Origin: a virus
Direction: 5' to 3' (one strand)
DNA length: 58,804 nucleotides
IMG/VR virus record: IMGVR_UViG_3300021425_000041
Coordinates: 1-58,804 of that record
The translations under genes and the position numbers were made by a program. The first letter of the stretch is position 1; every line of letters starts with the position of its first letter. The notes under the pieces were generated by a model that saw only the letters and a list, made by a program, of their open reading frames with translations, was not told the DNA's origin and made no database searches. Below are positions 8,046 to 15,728 of the stretch, piece by piece.

Positions 8046-8396
8046 ATGTTTGATGTTATTTTTGACGAACTAATCAAAGAAGATAAACTAGGAGAAACTT
8101 GGAGAATAGAACTTGCTCCAAATCATTCTCGTTATAGTTTTTCGTCAAAAAAGTCTGGAAATGAAAATTGGGCAAAAGCACTTGCTATGAAGTTGTTAAA
8201 GCAAGATAAAGATAACTACAAATTTATTGGAATATTTAGTGAGGGAGAAACTGACGATGGACCAATTGTTGATGGTTATATTTTTCATTGTACAGAAGAG
8301 TACTTTAAAAATGTCCCTCACTTGCATCGTGATAAAAGAAAAGCAATTAAACAACATCTAAAAACAAATAAAATAATTGAATATTTTGAGGATTGA
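8046..8396 (+). CDS. Conserved-looking protein of unknown function
   Basis: I do not recognise this 116-residue protein. It is charged, soluble and without signal peptide or membrane segment, and has the clusters SGNENWAKALAMKLL and TEEYFKNVPHLHRDKRK. It begins one base after the kinase stop and has an AAAGGAG ribosome site just inside the kinase 3' end. It is therefore probably co-translated with the kinase and the following two genes. Confidence 0.6.
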   Translation: MFDVIFDELIKEDKLGETWRIELAPNHSRYSFSSKKSGNENWAKALAMKLLKQDKDNYKFIGIFSEGETDDGPIVDGYIFHCTEEYFKNVPHLHRDKRKAIKQHLKTNKIIEYFED

Positions 8397-8398
8397 TT

Positions 8399-8926
8399 AT
8401 GAATATAAAAGAATACAAACGATACAAAGATGATCCTTTTTGGATGAAGTCAAAATACGATGGAGTCTCTGGTGAACAAAGATTGCCAGTACAACGCAGA
8501 TTACGTAAAGGTGGTATTAAGTTTAAAAAAGGAGATGAAATACTTTATTATCCAAAAGGAAAAGTAATAATGGTGGGAAAAGAAGCAGAGCAAGCATGGA
8601 GAGATTTTCAATCAGCGGCTTCTGATGAAGATTTTTATATGTCGCAATACGAGGAGTCAATTAATATGGAAAAAACAAATGAAATTAAATTAACAAGTCC
8701 AGAGTACAAAAAAGCAATTAACTTTATGTCTGATATGCATTCTAGTATTCTTAAAGCAAAAGATAAAGTTATCAGTTTTTTGAGAAGAAAGGGATACGAT
8801 GATATGGCAGATGAACTTGATGGAATGTCTAAGATTGAGTTCAACAAGTTTGTTCAACGTAAAGTATATGAAGAAAAGTTAAGAAAAGAAATAAGAAATA
8901 TTCTTACTGAGATTTTAAACAAATAG
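8399..8926 (+). CDS. Unknown protein with C-terminal amphipathic helix
   Basis: This 175-residue product is of unknown function. The ATG at 8399 is preferred over an in-frame TTG at 8393 because GAGG lies 7 nt before it. The N-terminal half is basic (RRLRKGGIKFKKGDEILYYPKGKV). The C-terminus, KLRKEIRNILTEILNK, resembles the short amphipathic helix that begins several head-region proteins of this phage (18492, 20929, 21377, 22124). The stop codon TAG shares its G with the GTG start of the next gene. Confidence 0.6.
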   Translation: MNIKEYKRYKDDPFWMKSKYDGVSGEQRLPVQRRLRKGGIKFKKGDEILYYPKGKVIMVGKEAEQAWRDFQSAASDEDFYMSQYEESINMEKTNEIKLTSPEYKKAINFMSDMHSSILKAKDKVISFLRRKGYDDMADELDGMSKIEFNKFVQRKVYEEKLRKEIRNILTEILNK

Positions 8927-11445
8927 TGATCACAAAAAGTACAGATATTTTAACCAAAAAACTTACTGATTATTTGGTTGAGGAAACTTTAGAGGAAGAC
9001 TCTAAAGTAAAAACTATTCTTGGAATTTATCCAGGAAGATTTCAACCTGCTGGTATACATCACTATAAAACATACAAGCACTTAAAAAAGAAGTTTAGCA
9101 AATCCTTTGTCGCAACCAGTAATAAAACTAATACAACAGATAGTCCATTAAATTTCAAAGAGAAAAAAATGGTATGGTTAAAGCATGGAGTTAAAGATGT
9201 TGTTGCTGTTAAGAATCCATATGTATGCGATGAAATTACTAAACGTTACGACGAAGATACTACCGCAGTGGTTTTCATGTTTGGTGAAAAAGATGCAGGA
9301 CGATTAAAAACAACAAAGGCAGATGGTTCACCTGCTTATTACCAACCATACGAAGAAAATAAAAGAAACTTAAAAGGTTTTAAGCAACATGGTTATTTCA
9401 TAGTTGCTCCTCATGTGAGTATTAAGGTGCTTGGCAAAGAAGTAAGTGGTACACGAATACGAGATTTACTTGGTTCTCCTGAACACGATGAGATGACAAA
9501 AATTCAAGCATTTGAAGAATTGTTTGGTTGGTATGATGAAAAGATATTCAAATATCTGACAAAAAAATTTGGAACATTGTTTGAGAATAAAGAAATTTAT
9601 GAAAGTTTTATACATGAGTATCCAAACTTAGAAGGTTATATAAATAATTTACCAAATGTATGTAATGAAATAAGTTCTGTGTTTGCACATGGAAAATCAT
9701 TAGTAGATGACGGACCTAGTATGTTTTATCCTGGTAAGTCGTATGAAGGTTACACTAATAAAAGAGCAGAACAACTTGGATACGATTTATTAGATTATGT
9801 GGTTGGTAAGAATGGTCTTGGTAGAAATGCAGATTATCGTGAATGGGGCAAGTATGCTGGACCTGTACCGGCCGTAAGTTTTTATCCTGCCGGTGATATA
9901 GATGCAAAAACACCAATGAATCAAATTGACACAGACGCATCTAAAACTGCACATGAACAATGGGTTGGGTTTATCAATGGAGTCGCAGAAACTGCTGGAT
10001 ATAAACTTGTAGACTTTATTGGTTCTGAAAAATCTATTCGTAAAAAGGATGAACAGGGTGACGAAGATTTGAAATCAGGTAATACTATTGACACCGATAA
10101 AGCAGAGGAAGGTGACAAAATAAACCAAGGTGTAAAAGGTCAGTCAATAAATGAAAACTTGCTTACAGAGGGAGGTGCGGCCGGACATATGAGTCATCCT
10201 TTTGATGATCGTGAGTTAACATTCGGTGATTTAAAAGAAATGATTCGTAGGTCACTTGCAGGTGAATTAAATGTTGAAAAAGAAGTTACCGAAAAACTCG
10301 ATGGACAAAATTTAATGTTTTCTTGGAAAGATGGTGAATTAGTGGCTGCAAGAAACCAAGGGCATTTAAAAAACGCAGGAGCAGCCGCACCTAATGTAAA
10401 AGAATTTTCAAGTATATTTGCTGATCGTCCTGATAATATTCGTGACGCATTTGTAAGTGCAGTTGAAGATTTGGAAACGGCTATATCAGGCCTTACCGAT
10501 GCACAAAAGAATAAAGTATTTCGTGAAGGTGAACGTTTTATGAATATAGAGGTAATGACACCCGCAACACAAAATGTTATTCCTCAAAATGTCGATATGT
10601 TGGTATTTCACGGAACACAAGCATATGATTCCGCAGGAAAAGCAGTAAGTGTAGATTCCGAAGGAAATGATATAACAAGTGAACTTAAAGACTCTGCAAG
10701 AATGCTTAAAGGTATGCTTAAACAAATAAACGCAGATGTTCAAAAACGATATTCATTGAACGCACCAATTGTGGTGGAACTTCCTAAAAGTAAAACATTT
10801 GGAGATTCATATGCAAAGTATTCTGCTAAAATAGATAAACTTAAAAACAAATTTAGATTAAAAGATAACGATAAAGTAATGAAGTATCACGATTCTTGGT
10901 GGAGAGATTTGCTGAACAAACAACAAACAAAAACTAAAGAGATATTTCCATCAAAAGTTTACGAAGCACTTATTGGTCGTTGGGCATATAATGATAAGTC
11001 TAACAAAATCACTACAATTAAAAAAGAATTATCTGATCATCCAAAACTACTTGCTTGGGTTACCAAGTTTGAAAAAGAAGATATTACAAAACAGTTTGAA
11101 GAAAATATGTGGCCATTTCAATTCATCTTTTTGAAATTGGGTGCGGAAGTATTAAAAAATGTAAAAGGATTCGTTGCGGCTGGTGGAAGTGATGATATTG
11201 CAAAAGCACTTGATTCTCATGTTAAAACACTTGAAGGCAAGAAGATAAGTTCGGTGGAATCACCTGATAAGTTTAAAAAAGACATGGAGAAACTAAATAA
11301 GAATCTTGCCCGTCTTAATTCTATTGGTGGAAGCAACGCAATTGCACCAACAGAAGGTGTTGTATTTCAATATAAAGGTGGAACATATAAACTTACAGGC
11401 ACATTTGCTCCTATAAATCAAATTATGGGTATAATGAGATTTTAA
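8926..11445 (+). CDS. Adenylyltransferase fused to a ligase-like covalent nucleotidyltransferase domain
   Basis: The protein has 839 residues and two recognisable domains. Residues 30-200 form a cytidylyltransferase/NMN-adenylyltransferase-like Rossmann fold: GRFQPAGIHH at 37-46 corresponds to GRFQPxHxGH with the first His lost, and SGTRIR lies at 174-179. Residues 425-839 carry the ATP-grasp-independent ligase signature of DNA/RNA ligases. Motif I KLDG is at 457-460, a later NIEVM strand follows, EGVVF is at 810-814 and YKLTG at 821-825. Such ligase domains form a lysine-AMP intermediate. The linker contains NGLGRNADYREWG and GHMSHPFDD. The combination suggests nucleic-acid or NAD-related chemistry, but the substrate is unknown. 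The start is GTG, overlapping the previous stop, and no other start codon fits before the first domain. Confidence 0.65.
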   Translation: MITKSTDILTKKLTDYLVEETLEEDSKVKTILGIYPGRFQPAGIHHYKTYKHLKKKFSKSFVATSNKTNTTDSPLNFKEKKMVWLKHGVKDVVAVKNPYVCDEITKRYDEDTTAVVFMFGEKDAGRLKTTKADGSPAYYQPYEENKRNLKGFKQHGYFIVAPHVSIKVLGKEVSGTRIRDLLGSPEHDEMTKIQAFEELFGWYDEKIFKYLTKKFGTLFENKEIYESFIHEYPNLEGYINNLPNVCNEISSVFAHGKSLVDDGPSMFYPGKSYEGYTNKRAEQLGYDLLDYVVGKNGLGRNADYREWGKYAGPVPAVSFYPAGDIDAKTPMNQIDTDASKTAHEQWVGFINGVAETAGYKLVDFIGSEKSIRKKDEQGDEDLKSGNTIDTDKAEEGDKINQGVKGQSINENLLTEGGAAGHMSHPFDDRELTFGDLKEMIRRSLAGELNVEKEVTEKLDGQNLMFSWKDGELVAARNQGHLKNAGAAAPNVKEFSSIFADRPDNIRDAFVSAVEDLETAISGLTDAQKNKVFREGERFMNIEVMTPATQNVIPQNVDMLVFHGTQAYDSAGKAVSVDSEGNDITSELKDSARMLKGMLKQINADVQKRYSLNAPIVVELPKSKTFGDSYAKYSAKIDKLKNKFRLKDNDKVMKYHDSWWRDLLNKQQTKTKEIFPSKVYEALIGRWAYNDKSNKITTIKKELSDHPKLLAWVTKFEKEDITKQFEENMWPFQFIFLKLGAEVLKNVKGFVAAGGSDDIAKALDSHVKTLEGKKISSVESPDKFKKDMEKLNKNLARLNSIGGSNAIAPTEGVVFQYKGGTYKLTGTFAPINQIMGIMRF

Positions 11446-11447
11446 TC

Positions 11448-12311
11448 ATGGAAGAGAAAAAGTTATCTAGAATCGCACGTAGAAAACTTTCACAGGCCGC
11501 AAGACGAACTGCAAAGAAACGTGCAACTAAAAAGAAACTGTTTGCAAAAAGAATGAAGTCTCCTGCCAAATTAAAAGCAACTGCTGAGAAGGCAGCCAAA
11601 AATCTAATTGTAAAGAAAATGACAGGTGGTAAATCATATAGCAATCTTTCAGTTGGTCAAAAAGAACTTATAGATAAAAAGTTATCCAATAAAAAAGGTA
11701 TTGTTGCAAAGGTCGCAAGAAAGATGCTTCCGATTGTAAAGAAAAAAGAAAAAGAACGAGTTAAAAAAGTTCGGGCAAAAAAGATTGAATCTGAAAGTCT
11801 TTCAAACCAAGAAACTATATCTCACGGAGTGCTGACTTTGAATATAAATGGATCACACCTCGAAGTATCCGCAAGAAAAAAAGATGGAAAACTAATTCCC
11901 TATACTTTTAAAGAATTAAATGATGCAAAAAAACATTGCAAAAAAGTTGGTGGAAAAACCTTTCAATCACCAAAAACAAATTTATATTATGTTGAGTTTA
12001 CAAAACTGGATGGACCTATGAGTGAAGACAAAGAAAAAGAAGAAAATTTAAAAGATTTAAAAGCAATACTTGATGTTGCAAAAATGCTGAGTGACAAAAA
12101 TCCTTATTTTAAAGGTCGTGGTAGTAAAAAAGAATATATTAAAATGCTAGTGCATAAAATAAAAAAATTGTCAGAAGCAAAACAGAAAAAAATAATTTCA
12201 ACACTTGATGCGTATAATAAAGTCAGAAAACCAACTATGCCTAAAAGTCGTCCAATGAAAAATAAAAAGGCATATAACAGAAAAGACTTTAAAAAAGGAA
12301 GGTATGATTAA
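11448..12311 (+). CDS. Lysine-rich basic protein of unknown function
   Basis: The first 110 or so residues of this 287-residue protein are extremely basic (RRKLSQAARRTAKKRATKKK and similar), suggesting nucleic-acid binding or packaging with DNA. A small alpha/beta segment follows (GVLTLNINGSHLEVSARKKDGK), then an acidic and helical region and a basic tail. I recall proteins with this type of N-terminus (KLSRIARRKLS) in T4-like marine phages next to the nucleotidyltransferase gene, without assigned function. It starts 2 nt after the preceding stop and overlaps the next gene by 8 nt, so it is part of the same transcription unit. Confidence 0.6.
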   Translation: MEEKKLSRIARRKLSQAARRTAKKRATKKKLFAKRMKSPAKLKATAEKAAKNLIVKKMTGGKSYSNLSVGQKELIDKKLSNKKGIVAKVARKMLPIVKKKEKERVKKVRAKKIESESLSNQETISHGVLTLNINGSHLEVSARKKDGKLIPYTFKELNDAKKHCKKVGGKTFQSPKTNLYYVEFTKLDGPMSEDKEKEENLKDLKAILDVAKMLSDKNPYFKGRGSKKEYIKMLVHKIKKLSEAKQKKIISTLDAYNKVRKPTMPKSRPMKNKKAYNRKDFKKGRYD

Positions 12312-12705
12312 GTTAAATGGAAATGTCTATTTAAAAACAAACGAAGTTGAAATTCAAATTGAAAAAGTAAGTAAACGATTTCGTACATCACACCGTGCCA
12401 TTTTACCTCAACAAATTACATATCTTGATCGTGAGTTTGTAGATTGTATTAGAGACGAAGCAAAAAATTTATCTTTATCTCTTTTTTATTTGTATGGACA
12501 CAACGAAGATCACGCACCTGCCAAAAAAATAATACAAGGTGTGCATGATAGAATGAGGAGTGAAGAAAGTTGTGACAGTCGTCTAAGATTCATGCAGTAT
12601 GATTTATCTGAGTCGCAACGAAAAAAGCACAGATTGAGATATGAAAACTTTTTAGTAAATGTTTTTTTAGATGAGTGCATAAAACTATTTGAAAATTTAC
12701 ATTAA
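12304..12705 (+). CDS. Unknown small protein
   Basis: This 133-residue soluble protein is not recognised. It contains SKRFRTSHRAILPQQ and a Cys pair region EESCDSRLRFMQYD. The ATG lies behind GGAAGG inside the end of the preceding gene. It closes the 7001-12705 gene cluster; a sigma70-like promoter begins 4 nt after its stop. Confidence 0.55.
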   Translation: MIKLNGNVYLKTNEVEIQIEKVSKRFRTSHRAILPQQITYLDREFVDCIRDEAKNLSLSLFYLYGHNEDHAPAKKIIQGVHDRMRSEESCDSRLRFMQYDLSESQRKKHRLRYENFLVNVFLDECIKLFENLH

Positions 12706-12709
12706 TAGT

Positions 12710-12738
12710 TTGACAAACTTTATTTTAGGTGAGATAAT
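12710..12738 (+). promoter_or_regulatory. Sigma70-like extended -10 promoter
   Basis: TTGACA (12710-12715), a 17-nt spacer and GATAAT (12733-12738) preceded by TG one base upstream make a near-consensus extended promoter. The expected start site, about 7 nt beyond the -10 box, coincides with the ATG at 12745, so the mRNA would be leaderless. Confidence 0.7.
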
Positions 12739-12744
12739 GTCAAC

Positions 12745-13371
12745 ATGGCTAAAATGGATAAAGATGACTTAAAGTACGTTATTAAACGATCAAAAAAACT
12801 ATTCGAAGGTGAAGAGATACCAAAAGTACATGGGTACGAAGGTGAAAAAGAAGAAGTCAAGATTCGTGCAGTTGGTGAAATATGGACCGACAAAGACGGA
12901 AAAGAGTGGAAACAAATTGGTGCTAATACTAAAGTCAGAACCGAAACTGTTTTTGATAAATTAAGAAAACTAGCAAGAAGTGCTCCAAATTGTCCTAAAG
13001 AAGTTTGTACGTGTGATACTACTAAATTCTTAGATAAACGAATGGTTGCTATGAAAGGATTGTGTTTTGATTGTGTCCAAGAATACGAGCAGAAGTTAAA
13101 AGATGAAGGAAAGTACGAAGACTACGAAAGAAAGACAATGCTTGAGAATGAAAAAAGTTTTTTACTAGATGCTAAAATCAAAATGGGTGAATCTAAACAT
13201 TACATTGAAAATGATCCTCAATTTCTAAATGAAGATGGTTCTCTTGAAAAATGGAATATACCCGAGAAGTCTAAACTGCTAGATGAACTTAATGCTGACA
13301 TCGTAGAAGTTGATGACCGAATTAAGAGTATTGAAAAAGAACTTGAAGAATTTTCACAATGTGATTTTTAA
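12745..13371 (+). CDS. Cysteine-cluster protein before terminase, unknown
   Basis: The middle of this 208-residue protein has CPKEVCTC and, about 24 residues later, CFDC, a possible zinc-binding site. The flanks are charged and helical, and the C-terminal 60 residues form a likely coiled coil (LLDELNADIVEVDDRIKSIEKELEE). It lies directly upstream of the large terminase, where T4 places gp16. It does not resemble T4 gp16 by eye, so a small-terminase or packaging role is a positional guess only. It has its own sigma70-like promoter and probably a leaderless mRNA. The stop codon overlaps the repeated hairpin element. Confidence 0.6.
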   Translation: MAKMDKDDLKYVIKRSKKLFEGEEIPKVHGYEGEKEEVKIRAVGEIWTDKDGKEWKQIGANTKVRTETVFDKLRKLARSAPNCPKEVCTCDTTKFLDKRMVAMKGLCFDCVQEYEQKLKDEGKYEDYERKTMLENEKSFLLDAKIKMGESKHYIENDPQFLNEDGSLEKWNIPEKSKLLDELNADIVEVDDRIKSIEKELEEFSQCDF

Positions 13372-13398
13372 AAGTTTCGACGATACCTTGAAACTTTT
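13370..13398 (+). repeat. Repeated hairpin element, copy 2 (intergenic)
   Basis: AAAAGTTTC and GAAACTTTT arms with an 11-nt loop GACGATACCTT, followed by TATATT. The stem is perfect and could act as a terminator after the 12745 gene. The loop is shared with copies at 3777 and 49524, which argues for more than termination. Confidence 0.75.
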
Positions 13399-13423
13399 TA
13401 TATTATAGAAAATTAAATACATA

Positions 13424-13432
13424 TATATTTAT
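13424..13432 (+). promoter_or_regulatory. Putative late promoter element of the terminase gene
   Basis: Exact TATATTTAT, ending 5 nt before the ATG at 13438. There is no ribosome site, so transcription from this element would give a leaderless or nearly leaderless mRNA. Confidence 0.6.
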
Positions 13433-13437
13433 TCTTA

Positions 13438-15039
13438 ATGGCAGGTAATCAAAAAGTACCATTAAGAGAAATAATAAAGCAAGAGTATACAGAGTGTTTG
13501 AAGTCACCTATATACTTTATGAAAAAGTATTGTAAAATCCAACATCCGACCTTGGGTACGATACCATTCCACTTATATGAGTTTCAAGAAAAAACACTTG
13601 AAAGTTTTAAAGACGAGCAATTTAATATTGTATTAAAAGCAAGACAAATGGGAATATCCACTCTTGTATCGGGATATGCATTGTGGTTGATGACCTTTTT
13701 TACGGATAAAAGTATTCTTTGTATTGCTATCAACCAAGAAACTGCGAAAAACATTGTTACAAAAGTAACTCATATGTCTGAACATTTACCAAGTTGGTTA
13801 CGTAGTGAATGTACAGAAAAAAATAAACTCAGTATGCGTTTTAAAAACGGAAGTAATATTCGTGCGGCCTCAAGTAGTGTAGATGCTTCTCGTTCATCAT
13901 CATTGAGTTTACTTATCGTGGACGAGTGTGCGTTTATATCAAACATGGAAGATATATGGACTGCATCACAATCTACAATTACAACGGGTGGTCGTTCTAT
14001 TCTATTATCAACTCCAAATGGTATCGGTAACTTTTTCCACAAAACTTGGGTTGGGTCTATGGATGGATCAAATGACTTTAATCCAATTAATTTGCATTGG
14101 TCATTGCATCCTGAACGTGATCAAAAGTGGAGAGACCTACAAACAAAAGTTCTTGGAGAAAAGGATGCAGCCCAAGAGTGTGATTGTGACTTTATCAGTA
14201 GTGGTCGTTCGGTGGTGGATGCAAGTTTAATTGAATGGTACAAAGAAAGCACGATGCGCGAACCAGTAGAAAAAAGAGGAGCAAACAAAGAATATTGGAT
14301 ATGGGAATATCCAAATCATAACAAAGATTATGTAGTTGCGGCCGATGTTGCGAGAGGAGATGGACGAGATAAAAGTGCTTTTCATGTATTTGATGTAGAA
14401 GGTGTAAGGCAAGTTGCTGAGTTTAAGGGTGAGGTAGAAACAAAAGATTTTGGTAATTTATTGGTTGCGGTTGCAAGTGAGTTCAACGGAGCATTGTTGG
14501 TAGTGGAAAATGCAAATATAGGTTGGGCAGTTTTGCAACAAATTATAGATAAAGGATACAACAATTTATATTACACTCAAAGAGACTATCAATACATAGA
14601 TGAGTTTTCACAACATACAAATAAATTAAATAGAATGGAGAAGAAACAGGTACCTGGATTTACAACATCTATTAAAACTCGTCCACTAATTATCAGTAAA
14701 ATGGAACAATATGTTCGTGAAAAAGAAGTTGAAATTGTATCAGAAAGAACATTAGAAGAACTTTTTACATTTGTATGGAACGGACAAAAAGCAGAAGCAA
14801 TGCAAGGATATAATGATGATTTGGTTATGAGTTTATGTATTGCACTTTGGGTTCGTGATACTGCATTACGATTTCGTTCGGAAAATATTGAAACACAAAA
14901 AAGTTTATTTGATTATATGGGAAGTACAACTAACATGGATGCTGGTAAAAATTATCGTCAAAATGGACTTGAATCAAATCCATATGAAATGAAGAACCCA
15001 CGTGGAGGAACTGAAAGTTTAGATTGGTTGCTTCAATAA
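13438..15039 (+). CDS. gp17: Terminase large subunit (DNA-packaging ATPase/nuclease)
   Basis: The 533-residue product has the two-domain layout of T4 gp17 (610 residues). The ATPase domain has a variant P-loop, LKARQMGIST (66-75). The Walker lysine of T4's RQLGKTT is replaced by Ile73, and a lysine sits at 67 instead, as in terminases of the KxRQxGxS type. Walker B and the catalytic Glu are LLIVDECAF, and a coupling motif STPNG follows. The RNase H-like nuclease domain has Asp in VAADVARGDG, Glu in LVVENAN and Asp in YNDDLVMS. The enzyme pumps DNA through the portal and cuts concatemers. A lipoprotein gene separates it from the portal gene. Confidence 0.93.
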   Translation: MAGNQKVPLREIIKQEYTECLKSPIYFMKKYCKIQHPTLGTIPFHLYEFQEKTLESFKDEQFNIVLKARQMGISTLVSGYALWLMTFFTDKSILCIAINQETAKNIVTKVTHMSEHLPSWLRSECTEKNKLSMRFKNGSNIRAASSSVDASRSSSLSLLIVDECAFISNMEDIWTASQSTITTGGRSILLSTPNGIGNFFHKTWVGSMDGSNDFNPINLHWSLHPERDQKWRDLQTKVLGEKDAAQECDCDFISSGRSVVDASLIEWYKESTMREPVEKRGANKEYWIWEYPNHNKDYVVAADVARGDGRDKSAFHVFDVEGVRQVAEFKGEVETKDFGNLLVAVASEFNGALLVVENANIGWAVLQQIIDKGYNNLYYTQRDYQYIDEFSQHTNKLNRMEKKQVPGFTTSIKTRPLIISKMEQYVREKEVEIVSERTLEELFTFVWNGQKAEAMQGYNDDLVMSLCIALWVRDTALRFRSENIETQKSLFDYMGSTTNMDAGKNYRQNGLESNPYEMKNPRGGTESLDWLLQ

Positions 15040-15061
15040 TAAAACAAAAAGGAGAAAACAA

Positions 15062-15670
15062 ATGAAGATAACGCAAAATATACTCATAACAATGGGATTA
15101 TTATTTTTTACTGGAGGTTGTGCAACGCAATCATTATTACCAACACAAGGAGTATATACCGAATCATCATTTGAAACATATACGCAAGTTGAGGGTGTCG
15201 TTGAAAATATAAAGATTGGAAAAACAAAGTATTCTGATTTAGTCAAACTGGGATTAGACTTAGAAAATATCCCAAATGTAAAACGACTTACTTATCTTGA
15301 TGTTATGAGTAAATTTAAATTAGATAGTCCGTCAAGATATACATTATTTAATAAGATTGAGTTACCTGCGGGTGTTTTAAAGATGTTAGCAGCCAGAGAA
15401 GATGGACTTGCATATGAAATAAATTTAGAAAGAATCAAAAACCAAAGAGAAGGAAGTGTCATTTTAGATATACTAAACTTTAGAAAAAATGTACACACAA
15501 CTGGGTGGAAAATAAGTGTATTAATATTAATTGTAGATGATACCGTAGAGTATGTATTATACTCTGGTGAAAAAAATATTGATACTTTAAAACGAGAAAG
15601 AAATCCTCTTGGTCCATTTCAAGGATTTGATGGTGGTGACATCATCGGTGCGGCTAGTGATTTAAAGTAA
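15062..15670 (+). CDS. Putative lipoprotein with BamE/SmpA-like segment
   Basis: This 202-residue protein has an N-terminal signal peptide of the lipoprotein type: MKITQN, a hydrophobic core (ILITMGLLFF), then TGGC at 17-20 with Cys as the likely lipidated residue. The -3 position is Thr, less usual than Leu. After it, VENIKIGKTKYSDLVKLG resembles the repeated I.xGkTxxdvxxxLG segment of BamE/OmlA lipoproteins. It would be exported to the periplasm or the inner face of the outer membrane. A strong site, AAGGAG, precedes the ATG. Placed between terminase and portal, it is likely an accessory (moron) gene. Superinfection exclusion is one plausible role, but nothing in the sequence proves it. Confidence 0.6.
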   Translation: MKITQNILITMGLLFFTGGCATQSLLPTQGVYTESSFETYTQVEGVVENIKIGKTKYSDLVKLGLDLENIPNVKRLTYLDVMSKFKLDSPSRYTLFNKIELPAGVLKMLAAREDGLAYEINLERIKNQREGSVILDILNFRKNVHTTGWKISVLILIVDDTVEYVLYSGEKNIDTLKRERNPLGPFQGFDGGDIIGAASDLK

Positions 15671-15678
15671 TATATCTA

Positions 15679-15707
15679 TTGACATATATGTATATATTTT
15701 GTAGAAT
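15679..15707 (+). promoter_or_regulatory. Sigma70-like promoter before the portal gene
   Basis: TTGACA (15679-15684), a 17-nt spacer and TAGAAT (15702-15707). The predicted start lies about 15 nt before the ATG at 15729. No Shine-Dalgarno sequence is seen in the leader. Confidence 0.55.
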
Positions 15708-15728
15708 CAACTACTTATAAGAATTGTT

